A DNA stretch of 64,000 nucleotides from Xanthobacteraceae bacterium. Its GTDB lineage: Bacteria > Pseudomonadota > Alphaproteobacteria > Rhizobiales > Xanthobacteraceae. Shown in pieces: positions 17,245 through 25,974 of the stretch; the first letter of the stretch is position 1, and each line of letters opens with the position of its first letter. The stretch is from positions 62,001-126,000 of the forward strand of contig JARBUD010000002.1 of NCBI GenBank assembly GCA_029239875.1, written 5' to 3'. The notes under the pieces were generated by a model. The model was not told the DNA's origin and ran no database searches. It saw only the letters and a program-made list of their open reading frames with translations. Made by a program: the position numbers and the translations under genes.

Positions 17245-18162
17245 ATGCATTGCAGGATTCTCGGGGCACCTGTTCAGGACGGCGCCGGGCGCAAGGGGTG
17301 CGAGATGGGACCGAGTGCGCTGCGTGTCGCCGGACTGGTGGAGGCGTTGCGTGAGCTGGGTCACACCGTGGACGATCTCGGCACGCCGGCGTCGACGCCG
17401 GCGCCTGTCTCTCATCCCAATCCCCACCTGAAATCCCTGCCGGAGATCGCGGGATGGACGGCCGCGCTTGCCGAGGCGGCCTATCGCGCGAGCAATGCCG
17501 CCGTTCCCATTTTCCTCGGCGGCGACCACAGCATATCCGCCGGTACGCTAGCCGGCGTGGCGCGCCGCGCGGCGGAATCCCGGCGGCCGCTCTTCGTGCT
17601 TTGGCTGGATGCGCACACGGATTTCCATACGCTCGACAGTTCGACGAGCGGCAATCTGCACGGCGTGCCGCTCGCTTATGCCACCGGCCAGCCGGGCTTC
17701 GAGGGCTGTTTCCCGCCGCTTGCCGCCAAGGTGGAGCCGACCCACGTCTGCGCCTTCGGGGTTCGTAGCATCGATCCGGCGGAACGGATCGCCGTCGACG
17801 AGGCGGGCGTGACCCTGCACGACATGCGCGCCATAGACGAGCACGGCGTCGGCCCGCTGCTGCGCGATTTCCTCGGGCGGGTGAGCGCGGAGAACGGTCT
17901 GCTGCACGTCAGCCTCGACGTCGACTTCCTCGACCCCTCCATCGCCCCCGCGGTCGGCACCACCGTCCCCGGCGGCGCGACGTTCCGGGAGGCACACCTG
18001 GTCATGGAGATGCTGCACGACAGCGGCCGCGTCTCCAGCCTCGATCTGGTCGAGCTCAATCCCTTTCTCGACGAGCGCGGGCGTACCGCGATCCTCATGG
18101 TCGACCTCGTCGCCAGCCTCATGGGCCGGCGCATCATGGACCGGCCGACGCGGAGCTACTGA
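17245..18162 (+). CDS. rocF: Arginase
   Basis: A 305-residue arginase (L-arginine + H2O to L-ornithine + urea). Manganese-ligand motifs are GGDHS at 92-96, DAHTD at 122-126 and DVDFLDP at 225-231; the substrate loop SGNLHG is at 135-140. Length matches bacterial arginases. The ATG at 17245 follows a GGAGGG site at 17234-17239. It is followed after one base by ornithine cyclodeaminase, giving arginine to ornithine to proline. Regulation by the divergent Lrp protein is likely. Confidence 0.93.
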   Translation: MHCRILGAPVQDGAGRKGCEMGPSALRVAGLVEALRELGHTVDDLGTPASTPAPVSHPNPHLKSLPEIAGWTAALAEAAYRASNAAVPIFLGGDHSISAGTLAGVARRAAESRRPLFVLWLDAHTDFHTLDSSTSGNLHGVPLAYATGQPGFEGCFPPLAAKVEPTHVCAFGVRSIDPAERIAVDEAGVTLHDMRAIDEHGVGPLLRDFLGRVSAENGLLHVSLDVDFLDPSIAPAVGTTVPGGATFREAHLVMEMLHDSGRVSSLDLVELNPFLDERGRTAILMVDLVASLMGRRIMDRPTRSY

Positions 18163-18163
18163 G

Positions 18164-19222
18164 ATGGAAAACCGCGCCCTGAACGTCGTCCCCTTCGTCA
18201 GCGTCGACCACATGATGACGCTGGTGCTGCATGTCGGCATGGAACGCTTCCTGGTCGAGCTCGCCGAGTACATCGAAGAAGATTTCCGCCGCTGGCCCGT
18301 CTTCGACAAGACGCCGCGCGTCGCGTCGCACAGCAGCAACGGCGTGATCGAGCTGATGCCGACCAGCGACGGCGAGCTCTACGGCTTCAAATATGTCAAC
18401 GGCCATCCGCTCAACACGCGCAGCGGCCGCCAGACCGTGACCGCCTTCGGCGTGCTTGCCGATGTCGGCAGCGGCTACCCGATGCTGCTCACGGAAATGA
18501 CCATTTTGACCGCCCTGCGCACCGCTGCCATGTCGGCGCTCGCCGCCATGCATCTGGCCCCCGCGGGAGCCAGATGCATGGCGATCATCGGCAATGGTGC
18601 GCAGTCCGAATTCCAGGCGATGGCGTTCAAGGCTCTGCTCGGCATCGACAGGCTCAGGCTGTTCGACATCGACGCATCGGCCTCGCGCAGATGCGCCGCA
18701 AACCTCGGCGCCTATGGCTTCGACATCGCGATCTGCCGCTCGCCCCAGGAAGCCATCGAAGGAGCGCAGGTGATCACCACCGTCACGGCGGACAAGCAGC
18801 ACGCCACGATCCTGACCGACAACATGGTCGGGGCGGGCGTCCACATCAACGCCGTCGGCGGCGACTGTCCCGGCAAGACGGAACTGCACCGCGACATCCT
18901 CATGCGCGCCGAGATTTTCGTGGAGTATCCGCCGCAGACGCGTATCGAGGGCGAGATCCAGCAGCTGGCGGCCGACCACCCGGTCACGGAGCTGTGGCAG
19001 GTCATTTCCGGTCTGACGGCCGGGCGCCGGGACGAACGGCAGATCACCGTATTCGACTCGGTCGGCTTTGCGATCGAGGATTTCTCGGCTCTGCGCTATG
19101 TGCGGGACAAGATCCGCTCGACCGACTTCTATGACAGGCTCGATCTGCTGGCAGACCCCGACGAGCCGCGCGACCTGTTCGGCATGCTGCTGAGGCATGC
19201 CGCCAAGCACTCGGCCGCCTAG
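18164..19222 (+). CDS. ocd: Ornithine cyclodeaminase
   Basis: A 352-residue ornithine cyclodeaminase/mu-crystallin enzyme that converts L-ornithine to L-proline and ammonia using NAD. Family features are MPTSDGELYGFKYVNGHPLNT (substrate-binding region), the Rossmann loop MAIIGNGAQSEFQ, and INAVGGDCPGKTELH with the catalytic aspartate. Length is typical of the true OCD rather than the shorter alanine-dehydrogenase-like branch. It is translationally coupled to arginase (gap of one base). It ends six bases from the convergent opgH gene. Confidence 0.92.
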   Translation: MENRALNVVPFVSVDHMMTLVLHVGMERFLVELAEYIEEDFRRWPVFDKTPRVASHSSNGVIELMPTSDGELYGFKYVNGHPLNTRSGRQTVTAFGVLADVGSGYPMLLTEMTILTALRTAAMSALAAMHLAPAGARCMAIIGNGAQSEFQAMAFKALLGIDRLRLFDIDASASRRCAANLGAYGFDIAICRSPQEAIEGAQVITTVTADKQHATILTDNMVGAGVHINAVGGDCPGKTELHRDILMRAEIFVEYPPQTRIEGEIQQLAADHPVTELWQVISGLTAGRRDERQITVFDSVGFAIEDFSALRYVRDKIRSTDFYDRLDLLADPDEPRDLFGMLLRHAAKHSAA

Positions 19223-19228
19223 CCGCAG

Positions 19229-21004
19229 TCAGGCCCGGCCGGCCTCTTCCGGCGTGGCGCACAGGCCGCGGCGGACCAGCCATCGTCCCAGCGCCGGCTG
19301 CGAGGTCAGCACGGCGAAGGGCACCGCGCCGAGCAGGCCGACCAGCACCGGCAGGGCCCAGATCATGGCGCCGGGCGCGAAGGCATGGAGGATGCCGCCG
19401 AGCAGCAGCCCGAAGAGGAATTGCGGCCACAGCCCGCCAAGCGCGGTGCGCCAGGACAGGCGCTCGGCGTCGCGCGCCTGCGCCTCCCAGGTCACCGTCC
19501 GCCCAAAGGTGAGGCCGACCATGAAGATGGCGATCCGCAACGCCACCACCGGTCCCAGCAGCATGGAGAACAGGAGTTCCATCAGCGCGCCGCCGAGCAG
19601 CCGGCCCGTGCCGCCATAGCGCCGGCGCTCCCCGGGGCGCAGCAGCACGTCCATGAGGCCGGCAATCTTCGGCGCGAGGCTCATGAGGAAGGTGATCGCG
19701 AACAGCGTCAGCCCGAGCCCGGCGGGAAACGCCGCGCCGGTGCGCTCGACGTCGAAGACCTTGAGCGCGGCGAGGATCATGAAGGCGATCCAGGCGCAGG
19801 CGCCGACATACATCAGGATCGCCCAGGCGATCTGGAAGCGGCTCATCGGCAACAGGCCGGGCATAAAGAGCAGCCGCCAATACTGCATGTTGCCCTGGCA
19901 CCAGCGCAGGTCGCGCCGGGTGAACTCGGTCAGATGCGGCGGGTTCTCCTCGAAGCTCTCGGTCTCCTCCGGCAGCACGCGCACCTCGTAGCCGCCGCGG
20001 CGCATCAGCACCGCCTCGATCTGGTCGTGCGAGAGCACGGGACCCGAGAGCGGGCCGTCGCCGGGAAGTGTCGGCAGCGCGCAATGCGCCTTGAAGGGCG
20101 CGATGCGGATCAGCGCGTTGTGCCCCCAATAGGGACCGCAATCGCCCGCCCACCAGGAAGCGCCCATCGTGTAGGAGCGCATGCCGTGCCGCATGCCGAA
20201 CTGGAAGATGCGCGCGAAGGGCGACCGTGAGGGCATGCCGACGACGAGGCTCTGCAATATGCCGAGCATCGCGTTCGCCTGCATGATCCGCACCATGCGC
20301 AGGATCGTGGCCGCGCCGAGAAGGCTGTCGGCGTCGAGCACCAGCATCAGGTCGTGATCGTCGCCGTTCGTCTCGACGAAGTCGCGGATATTGCCGGCCT
20401 TGAAGCCGGCATTGTCGCTGCGGCGGCGATAGTTGAGGCGCGGTTCGGGCCCGGCTTCCGCGCGCCATGCCCGGAAGAGCTCTTCCTCGGCGGCGGCGAT
20501 GTCGTCGCGGTCGGTGTCGGAGAGGACGAACCAGGCGAAGTGCGCGCCGGCGCCGCTGCGCTCGACATCCTCGCGCATCGACCGCAGGCGGGCGAAGGCG
20601 CGCCCGGGGTCCTCGTTGCGCAGCGCCATGACCACGGCGACGCGGGTGGTGACCGGCGCATCGTCGGACGCCTTTCCCGCATAGGGATAGACCGATTGCC
20701 GCGCGTCGCCGGGCCCGTGCAGCAGCCACAGGCCGATCAGCGCGTTCCAGAAGCCGAGGATGGTCCAGGGCGTCGAGAGCCCGAACGCCAGGAGCAGCAG
20801 CCCGTCCAGGAAGCTGAAGCCATTATAGGCGAGGAGATGGGCGAACAGCCCGACGAGGCCGGCATAGGTCGCCGCATTCAGCGCCAGCACCAGCGCGCGC
20901 CGGCGGCGCAGCGCCGCCAGCGGCTGCACGCCGGTCGGCACGCAGGCTTCGCGCACTTCGGCGGCGGCGGAGAAGAGGCCGTCGACCTTCTCGTCGAGAC
21001 TCAT
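19229..21004 (-). CDS. opgH: Glucans biosynthesis glucosyltransferase MdoH/OpgH
   Basis: A 591-residue inner-membrane glucosyltransferase for osmoregulated periplasmic glucans. Two N-terminal helices precede a GT2 cytoplasmic domain with SDTDRDD, the DADS metal site in LVLDADSLLG, and the RRDLRWCQGN acceptor/processivity motif. At least five C-terminal helices follow. It is shorter than E. coli OpgH, as usual in alphaproteobacteria. The ATG at 21004 (MSLDEKVDGLF) has a GGGGAG upstream; a GTG at 21055 would add 17 residues. No opgG is adjacent in the window. Confidence 0.88.
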   Translation of the reverse strand: MSLDEKVDGLFSAAAEVREACVPTGVQPLAALRRRRALVLALNAATYAGLVGLFAHLLAYNGFSFLDGLLLLAFGLSTPWTILGFWNALIGLWLLHGPGDARQSVYPYAGKASDDAPVTTRVAVVMALRNEDPGRAFARLRSMREDVERSGAGAHFAWFVLSDTDRDDIAAAEEELFRAWRAEAGPEPRLNYRRRSDNAGFKAGNIRDFVETNGDDHDLMLVLDADSLLGAATILRMVRIMQANAMLGILQSLVVGMPSRSPFARIFQFGMRHGMRSYTMGASWWAGDCGPYWGHNALIRIAPFKAHCALPTLPGDGPLSGPVLSHDQIEAVLMRRGGYEVRVLPEETESFEENPPHLTEFTRRDLRWCQGNMQYWRLLFMPGLLPMSRFQIAWAILMYVGACAWIAFMILAALKVFDVERTGAAFPAGLGLTLFAITFLMSLAPKIAGLMDVLLRPGERRRYGGTGRLLGGALMELLFSMLLGPVVALRIAIFMVGLTFGRTVTWEAQARDAERLSWRTALGGLWPQFLFGLLLGGILHAFAPGAMIWALPVLVGLLGAVPFAVLTSQPALGRWLVRRGLCATPEEAGRA

Positions 21005-21173
21005 GCCGTCGACACACTCCCCATGAGGGCTGCCCCAAGAGGGCTGGCTCTTCACATATCCCGGACGCCGCCTCGCCCTTATCTTGTACGCCGCCTCGTC
21101 TTCGGCGCTTCACGGTTTTTTGGACCAAAGCGCGGGCGGCGGCTGTTAAGAAGGTCGTGAAGGCGGGCAGGAA

Positions 21174-22172
21174 ATGCAGTCAGCAATGCCGAAACCGGGT
21201 CACGGCACCGCGCGGCAGCTCTGGTGCGTGGGGCCGGGACGCTACGAGGTGAGGCAGGCCGCGCTCGGCGACATACCGGCCGACGGGCTGACCCTGCGCA
21301 CGATCGTCTCCGGCGTCAGCCGCGGCACGGAACGCCTCGTCTTTGAGGGCGCGGTGCCCGTGAGCGAGCATCAGAGGATGCGCGCGCCGTTCCAGCGGGG
21401 CGAGTTCCCGTTTCCCGTGCAGTATGGCTACCAGAGCGTCGGCCGCGTCGAGGCGGGGCCTGCGGAATGGCTCGGCCGCCTCGTCTTTGCCCTCCATCCG
21501 CACCAGGATGTCTATGCCCTGCCCGCCGCGTCGGTGACGCCGGTACCGGCGGGCATCCCGCCGGAGCGGGCGGTGCTGGCGGCCAATATGGAGACCGCCC
21601 TCAACGCGATGTGGGATGCCGCGGCCGGCCCCGGCGACCGCATCACCATCGTCGGCGGCGGCGTGGTCGGCCTGCTGCTCACCGCGCTCGCGGCCGCGCT
21701 GCCCGGCGCCGAGGTGACGCTGGTCGATATCAGGCCGGAGCGGGCGGCGCTGGCCGAAAGCTTCGGCGCCGCCTTCGCCTTGCCGGACACGGTGCGCGAC
21801 GATGCCGACATCGTCTTCCACGCCAGCGCCAGCGAAGCCGGGCTGAGGACGGCGCTGGCGGCTGGCGGCTTCGAGGCGCGGATCGTCGAGCTGAGCTGGT
21901 ATGGCGACCATGCGCCGTCCGTCCCCTTGGGCGAAGCCTTCCACAGCCGCCGCCTGCAGCTGATCGGCTCGCAGGTCGGCGCGGTGTCGCCCGTGCGCCG
22001 GCCGCGCTGGCCGCATGCCCGCCGGCTCGCCAAGGCGCTCGACCTGCTCCACGATGCGCGCCTCGACCGGCTGGTCACGCATGTCGTCCCGTTCGACGAG
22101 GCGCCGTCGCGCCTGCCGTCCCTGCTGGCCGGCGGAGAGGACGCGCTGGCGATCCTGCTCGATTACCGATGA
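21174..22172 (+). CDS. MDR-family dehydrogenase lacking the zinc ligands
   Basis: A 332-residue medium-chain dehydrogenase/reductase. The Rossmann motif ITIVGGGVVGLLL is intact. The positions that bind catalytic zinc in alcohol dehydrogenases are changed: the CGxCGSD region reads SGVSRGTER, and the GHE region reads YGYQS. This SGxSxGTE signature recalls the BchC-like branch. Substrate is unknown. It is the first of four same-strand genes with a PTPS-fold protein, a glycosyltransferase and a methyltransferase. It is divergent from opgH with a gap of about 170 bp. The ATG at 21174 is one of two close starts (also 21186). Confidence 0.82.
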   Translation: MQSAMPKPGHGTARQLWCVGPGRYEVRQAALGDIPADGLTLRTIVSGVSRGTERLVFEGAVPVSEHQRMRAPFQRGEFPFPVQYGYQSVGRVEAGPAEWLGRLVFALHPHQDVYALPAASVTPVPAGIPPERAVLAANMETALNAMWDAAAGPGDRITIVGGGVVGLLLTALAAALPGAEVTLVDIRPERAALAESFGAAFALPDTVRDDADIVFHASASEAGLRTALAAGGFEARIVELSWYGDHAPSVPLGEAFHSRRLQLIGSQVGAVSPVRRPRWPHARRLAKALDLLHDARLDRLVTHVVPFDEAPSRLPSLLAGGEDALAILLDYR

Positions 22173-22181
22173 GGAAACAGC

Positions 22182-22583
22182 ATGTACTGCGTCGAGGTCC
22201 GCGACCGGATCATGATCGCCCACTCCCTGCCCGACCCGTTCTTCGGACCGGCGCAGGGCCTGCACGGCGCGACCTTCGTGGTCGACGTCGCCTTCTTCCG
22301 TGAGAGCCTGACGGCTAAGAACGTCGTCGTCGACATCGGCGCCGCGCTCGACGTCCTGAAGGAAACGCTGAAGCCGCTCGCCTACCAGAACCTCGACACG
22401 CTGCCGGAATTCGCCGGCACGCTCACCACCACCGAGTTCCTGGCGAAGCACATCTTCGATGCCATGGCCGCCGCCGCGCGAAGCGGTGCGCTGGGCGAGG
22501 ATGCCGACGGCCTCGCCAGGATCCGGGTGACGCTGCACGAGACCGATCTTGCACGTGCCAGCTATGAAGGCGGGCTGCGGTGA
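22182..22583 (+). CDS. 6-pyruvoyl-tetrahydropterin synthase/QueD-fold protein, atypical active site
   Basis: A 133-residue T-fold protein of the QueD/PTPS family. Two zinc-type histidines remain, H14 (IAHSLP) and H28 (GLHGAT). By alignment from memory to E. coli QueD (C27, H31, H33, D70, H71, E110), the catalytic cysteine is A24, the third zinc ligand is A30 and the Asp-His pair is A67-Y68; only the glutamate (E120, LHET) is kept. Normal QueD/PTPS chemistry is therefore unlikely, and it may bind a pterin or catalyse a different step. It lies nine bases after the MDR gene and ten before the glycosyltransferase. Confidence 0.85.
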   Translation: MYCVEVRDRIMIAHSLPDPFFGPAQGLHGATFVVDVAFFRESLTAKNVVVDIGAALDVLKETLKPLAYQNLDTLPEFAGTLTTTEFLAKHIFDAMAAAARSGALGEDADGLARIRVTLHETDLARASYEGGLR

Positions 22584-22593
22584 GGACCATCGC

Positions 22594-23640
22594 GTGACCG
22601 GCTTCGCCTTCGCCATTCCCGGCGACATCGACCTTCCCACCGGCGGCTATGGCTATGACCGGCGCATCATCACGGAGGGCCGCCGCGCCGGCTGCGACGT
22701 GACGCATGTCGCCCTGCCCGGCGGATTTCCCTTTCCGACCCCACAGGAGCTGGCCGAGAGCGAGGCGCGGCTGAAGGCGGCTCCGGGGGGGCAGGTGCTG
22801 TTCATCGACGGGCTCGCCTTCAGCGCCTTGCCGGCGGAACTGCTGCGCGGCCTCGACCGCCCGCTCGTCGCCCTCGTCCATCACCCGCTGGCGCTGGAAG
22901 AGGGGCTCGACGAGGCGCAGAAGGCCCGCTTCGCCGCCAGCGAGCGCGCCGCCCTTGCGCTCGCCTCGGCGGTCATCGCCACCAGCCCCTCGACCGCCCG
23001 CCTGCTGGAGCACGACTATGGCGTCGAGCCCGGCCGGCTCGTCGTCGCCCTGCCCGGCACCGATCCGCGCCCGCGCGCCCGCGGCACCGGCACGCCGGTG
23101 CGCCTGCTCAGCATCGGCACGGTCATCCCGCGCAAGGCGCATGGCGTGCTCGTCGAGGCGCTGGCCGCGCTGGCCTCGTTCGACTGGACCTGCCGCATCG
23201 TCGGGGCGACCGATCGCGACGCCGAGGAGACGCGGCGGCTGCGCCGGGCCATCGCGGCGCACGGGCTCGGCGACCGCGTCACGCTGACCGGTGCGCTTCT
23301 GGGCGAGGCGCTGGAGCGCGAGTTCGACGCCGCCGACATCTTCGTCACGGCCTCGCTGTTCGAGGGCTACGGCATGGCGCTGACCGAGGCGCTGGCGCAC
23401 GGGCTCCCCGTCGTGGCGACACGCGGCGGCGCAATCCCCGACACGGTGCCCACGTCCGCTTCCGTGCTGGTCGCGCCGAGCGACGTGGCCGGCCTCACTG
23501 ATGGCCTCGGCTCGCTGCTGCGCGATCCCGACCGCCGGAAGGCCCTGGCGCAGAACGCCTGGGACTATGCGGCATCGCTCCCCGACTGGCCCTCGACCGC
23601 GGCAACCATCGCGGCGGTGCTGCGGGACGTGGCGCGATGA
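22594..23640 (+). CDS. GT4-type glycosyltransferase of the pterin-like cluster
   Basis: A 348-residue glycosyltransferase. The N-terminal domain starts FAFAIPGDIDLPTGGYGYDRRII (acceptor-side GG loop). The C-terminal donor domain has LLSIGTVIPRKAHGVLVEAL and FVTASLFEGYGMALTEALAHGLPVVAT (EX7E). Start is the GTG at 22594 with GGTGAGGA upstream; frames further upstream overlap the QueD-like gene. It overlaps the methyltransferase by four bases (ATGA at 23637). The nucleotide sugar and acceptor are not evident; the neighbours suggest a small heterocyclic acceptor. Confidence 0.85.
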   Translation: MTGFAFAIPGDIDLPTGGYGYDRRIITEGRRAGCDVTHVALPGGFPFPTPQELAESEARLKAAPGGQVLFIDGLAFSALPAELLRGLDRPLVALVHHPLALEEGLDEAQKARFAASERAALALASAVIATSPSTARLLEHDYGVEPGRLVVALPGTDPRPRARGTGTPVRLLSIGTVIPRKAHGVLVEALAALASFDWTCRIVGATDRDAEETRRLRRAIAAHGLGDRVTLTGALLGEALEREFDAADIFVTASLFEGYGMALTEALAHGLPVVATRGGAIPDTVPTSASVLVAPSDVAGLTDGLGSLLRDPDRRKALAQNAWDYAASLPDWPSTAATIAAVLRDVAR

Positions 23641-24473
23641 GCGGCTTCGATGCCGGCTGGCTCGCCCTGCGCGAGCCCGCCGACCACGCCTCCCGACACG
23701 CCGGGCTGACCGCGAAGGTGCGCGAGCATTTCGCCGGACGGGAGTCGCTCGTCGTGGTCGATCTTGGCTGCGGGACGGGCTCGAACCTGCGGGCGCTGGC
23801 GCCCTCGCTGCCGCCCCGCCAGCACTGGCACCTGATCGACGGCGATCCCGCCTTGCTGGCGGCGGCGCGGCAGCGCCTCAGCGACTGGGCCGACGACGCC
23901 AGCCCAACCGCCGCCGGCATCGAGCTGCACAAGGACGGAAGCCGGATCGAGGTCGGCTTCGAATGCGCTGATCTTACGACCCGCGACCTCGACTTCGCCG
24001 ATCTCGGCGCCGGGCTCATCACGGCCTCGGCGCTGTTCGACCTCGTCTCGCAGGACTGGCTGGAGCGGCTGGTTGCCTGCTCGGCGCGGCGGCGCGTGCC
24101 GCTCTATTCCGTGCTGAACTATGACGGCACCGCCCGCTGGCAGCCGGAGAACCCGCTCGATGCCCGCGTGGTCGCCGCCTTCAACCGCCACCAGCGCATG
24201 GACAAGGGCTTCGGGCCGGCGCTGGGGCCCGCCGCCGGCGAGACCTTCGCGCGATTGCTGTCGCTGCACGGCTATTCCGCCGCCTCGGGCGACAGTCCGT
24301 GGGAGCTCCGGGAGCAGGACGCTGCGCTGATCGCCCGCCTCGCGGAAGGCTTCGCCCGCGCCGCCAGCGAGATCGAGCCGGAGGCGCGCGACGCCTATGC
24401 GCGATGGGCGGCGGATCGCGCCGCGGCGGTACGGCTGACGATCGGCCATCGCGACGTCTTCGCCGCGAAGTAA
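23637..24473 (+). CDS. Class I SAM-dependent methyltransferase
   Basis: A 278-residue Rossmann methyltransferase. Motif I is VVDLGCGTGSNLRAL near residue 40, followed by the acidic LIDGDPALLAAA. The C-terminal region (RWAADRAAAVRLTIGHRDVFAAK) has no further domain. The gene is translationally coupled to the glycosyltransferase and ends the plus-strand part of the cluster, 19 bases from the convergent cytochrome b561. The substrate is unknown; methylation of the glycosylated product is inference from the coupling. Confidence 0.85.
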   Translation: MSGFDAGWLALREPADHASRHAGLTAKVREHFAGRESLVVVDLGCGTGSNLRALAPSLPPRQHWHLIDGDPALLAAARQRLSDWADDASPTAAGIELHKDGSRIEVGFECADLTTRDLDFADLGAGLITASALFDLVSQDWLERLVACSARRRVPLYSVLNYDGTARWQPENPLDARVVAAFNRHQRMDKGFGPALGPAAGETFARLLSLHGYSAASGDSPWELREQDAALIARLAEGFARAASEIEPEARDAYARWAADRAAAVRLTIGHRDVFAAK

Positions 24474-24492
24474 CCGGGCCGCCCCGGGCGCT

Positions 24493-25068
24493 TCAGCCCG
24501 GCGGCCACATGCGCCGCATCACCCCGTCATGCTTGATGAAGCGATGGCGCAGCGCCGCCGCGATATGGAGGAGCGCCAGGGCTGCCAGCAGCAGCGCGAG
24601 CAGGCCGTGGACGCCGAGAATCCGGTTGGCGAGCGGCTCGTTCGGGGGAAGAATCGCCGGCAGGCTGAACAGCCCGAAGATGTCGAGAGCGGGATAGGCG
24701 GAGACGCCGGCCCAGCCGAGCACGGGAACGACCAGCAGCAGCACATAGAGCGCGTAATGGACGATGCGCGAGACGATGCGCTCGAACGGCGTGAGCGTCG
24801 CCACCGGCGGCGGCGCGCCGCGTCCGAGCCTCACCAGCACGCGCAGCACGATCAGCCAGAGCACGGTGAAGCCGAGCAGCTTGTGCAGGCTGTAGAGCGA
24901 ACCCGTCGTCGCGTCGAAATTCGTCGCCTGGCCGCGGGCGACCATGTAGAGCCCGAGCGGAAGCTGGCAGATCACGAAGGCCGCCACGATCCAGTGCAGC
25001 CTCCGCGCGGCAAGGCTGTAGCGGACGGGCTCGGCGGCGCTCGCACCACCCTCGTCAGGGAACGGCAT
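24493..25068 (-). CDS. Cytochrome b561 family membrane protein
   Basis: A 191-residue di-heme b561 with four helices. Candidate heme histidines are in RRLHWIVAAF, SLHKLLGF, IVHYALYV and LLHIAAALRHRF. The ATG at 25068 has a GGGGGGA site directly upstream and overlaps the RibD-like gene by 14 bases, so the two are coupled. The pairing of a b561 with a reductase gene suggests, but does not prove, that they work in one redox pathway. The N-terminal 20 residues are acidic and cytoplasmic. Confidence 0.87.
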   Translation of the reverse strand: MPFPDEGGASAAEPVRYSLAARRLHWIVAAFVICQLPLGLYMVARGQATNFDATTGSLYSLHKLLGFTVLWLIVLRVLVRLGRGAPPPVATLTPFERIVSRIVHYALYVLLLVVPVLGWAGVSAYPALDIFGLFSLPAILPPNEPLANRILGVHGLLALLLAALALLHIAAALRHRFIKHDGVMRRMWPPG

Positions 25069-25855
25069 CACTCCCCCCTTCGGCCACGCTGCGCAGATCG
25101 CAATCATAGAGAATATTGCCGTCGTCGAGCAGATAGGTCCGCGCGCGCGGACGCAGCGCGTCGTCGAGCTCGTCGATCGGCCTGAGCGCGAGCCCCGGCC
25201 GCCCCGATCCCAGGATGATCGGCGAGAGGCAGATGTGCAGGCGGTCGACCAGCCCGGCATCGATGAAGCGCGAAACCGTCGAGGCGCCGCCCTCGACCAG
25301 GATGGTCCGGTGGCCGCGTGCCGCCAGGGCGGCGATCAGCCGGGCTGGATTGAAGATGTCGGGGTCGTGGTCGGTGCCGATGCGTTCGACCTCGTCCGGC
25401 CATCCCTGCGCATTCTCCGAGAACACGATGCGCCGGCAACCATCCTCGCGCAGCCATCGCGACTGGCGCGACGACCGGCCGCTCGGGTCGATGACGGCGC
25501 GCGCCGGGCTGCGGCCCGGCACCCGCCGCGTGGTGAGAAGGGGATCGTCGGCCAGCACGGTGCCGACGCCGACGAGCACCACATCGGCGATGGCGCGCAG
25601 CCGGTGCAGGTGATCGAGGCCGCAGCAGCCGTTGATGTCGCGGGACTTTCCCGTCGGCGTCGCGATCCGCCCGTCGAGCGACTGGCCGAGCTGCGCGATC
25701 ACGAACGGCGAATTCAGATGCCGACGGATCGGCTCATAGAGCGCGGCCAGCGGATCGAGCGGCGTTTCGCGACGATTCAAGACAGGCTCCCCTGCGTGGC
25801 GGTTGGGCGAATGCGGCGCGTCGATCAGATCGGTCCTTCCCGGCAGGGCATCCAT
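25055..25855 (-). CDS. RibD C-terminal-type reductase
   Basis: A 266-residue stand-alone RibD reductase domain, in the riboflavin pyrimidine reductase/DHFR-like fold. Features are FVIAQLGQSLDGRIAT, DVVLVGVGTVLADDPLLTTR (NADPH and substrate) and TILVEGGASTVSRFIDAGLVDRL. No deaminase domain (HAE, PCxxC) is present. It faces the QueD-like cluster convergently and may reduce a GTP-derived pyrimidine or pterin intermediate there (inference). The ATG at 25855 was chosen; an upstream ATG at 25888 would add 11 residues. It overlaps the b561 gene by 14 bases. Confidence 0.85.
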   Translation of the reverse strand: MDALPGRTDLIDAPHSPNRHAGEPVLNRRETPLDPLAALYEPIRRHLNSPFVIAQLGQSLDGRIATPTGKSRDINGCCGLDHLHRLRAIADVVLVGVGTVLADDPLLTTRRVPGRSPARAVIDPSGRSSRQSRWLREDGCRRIVFSENAQGWPDEVERIGTDHDPDIFNPARLIAALAARGHRTILVEGGASTVSRFIDAGLVDRLHICLSPIILGSGRPGLALRPIDELDDALRPRARTYLLDDGNILYDCDLRSVAEGGSDAVP

Positions 25856-25974
25856 GAAACATAGGCGTGAACCAGCCGAATGTTGCAATCATGGAGGGCT
25901 CAAATGACGAGTAGCGCCGCGCCGCGGTCACGCGCCCGATCGCGACCACATCGACGCACATAGAGAGGCGACGC

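Noticed and set aside
21005-21055. Extended N-terminus of OpgH from the GTG at 21055
   Set aside because: The ATG at 21004 has a GGGGAG upstream and gives a normal N-terminus; the extension is possible but not preferred.
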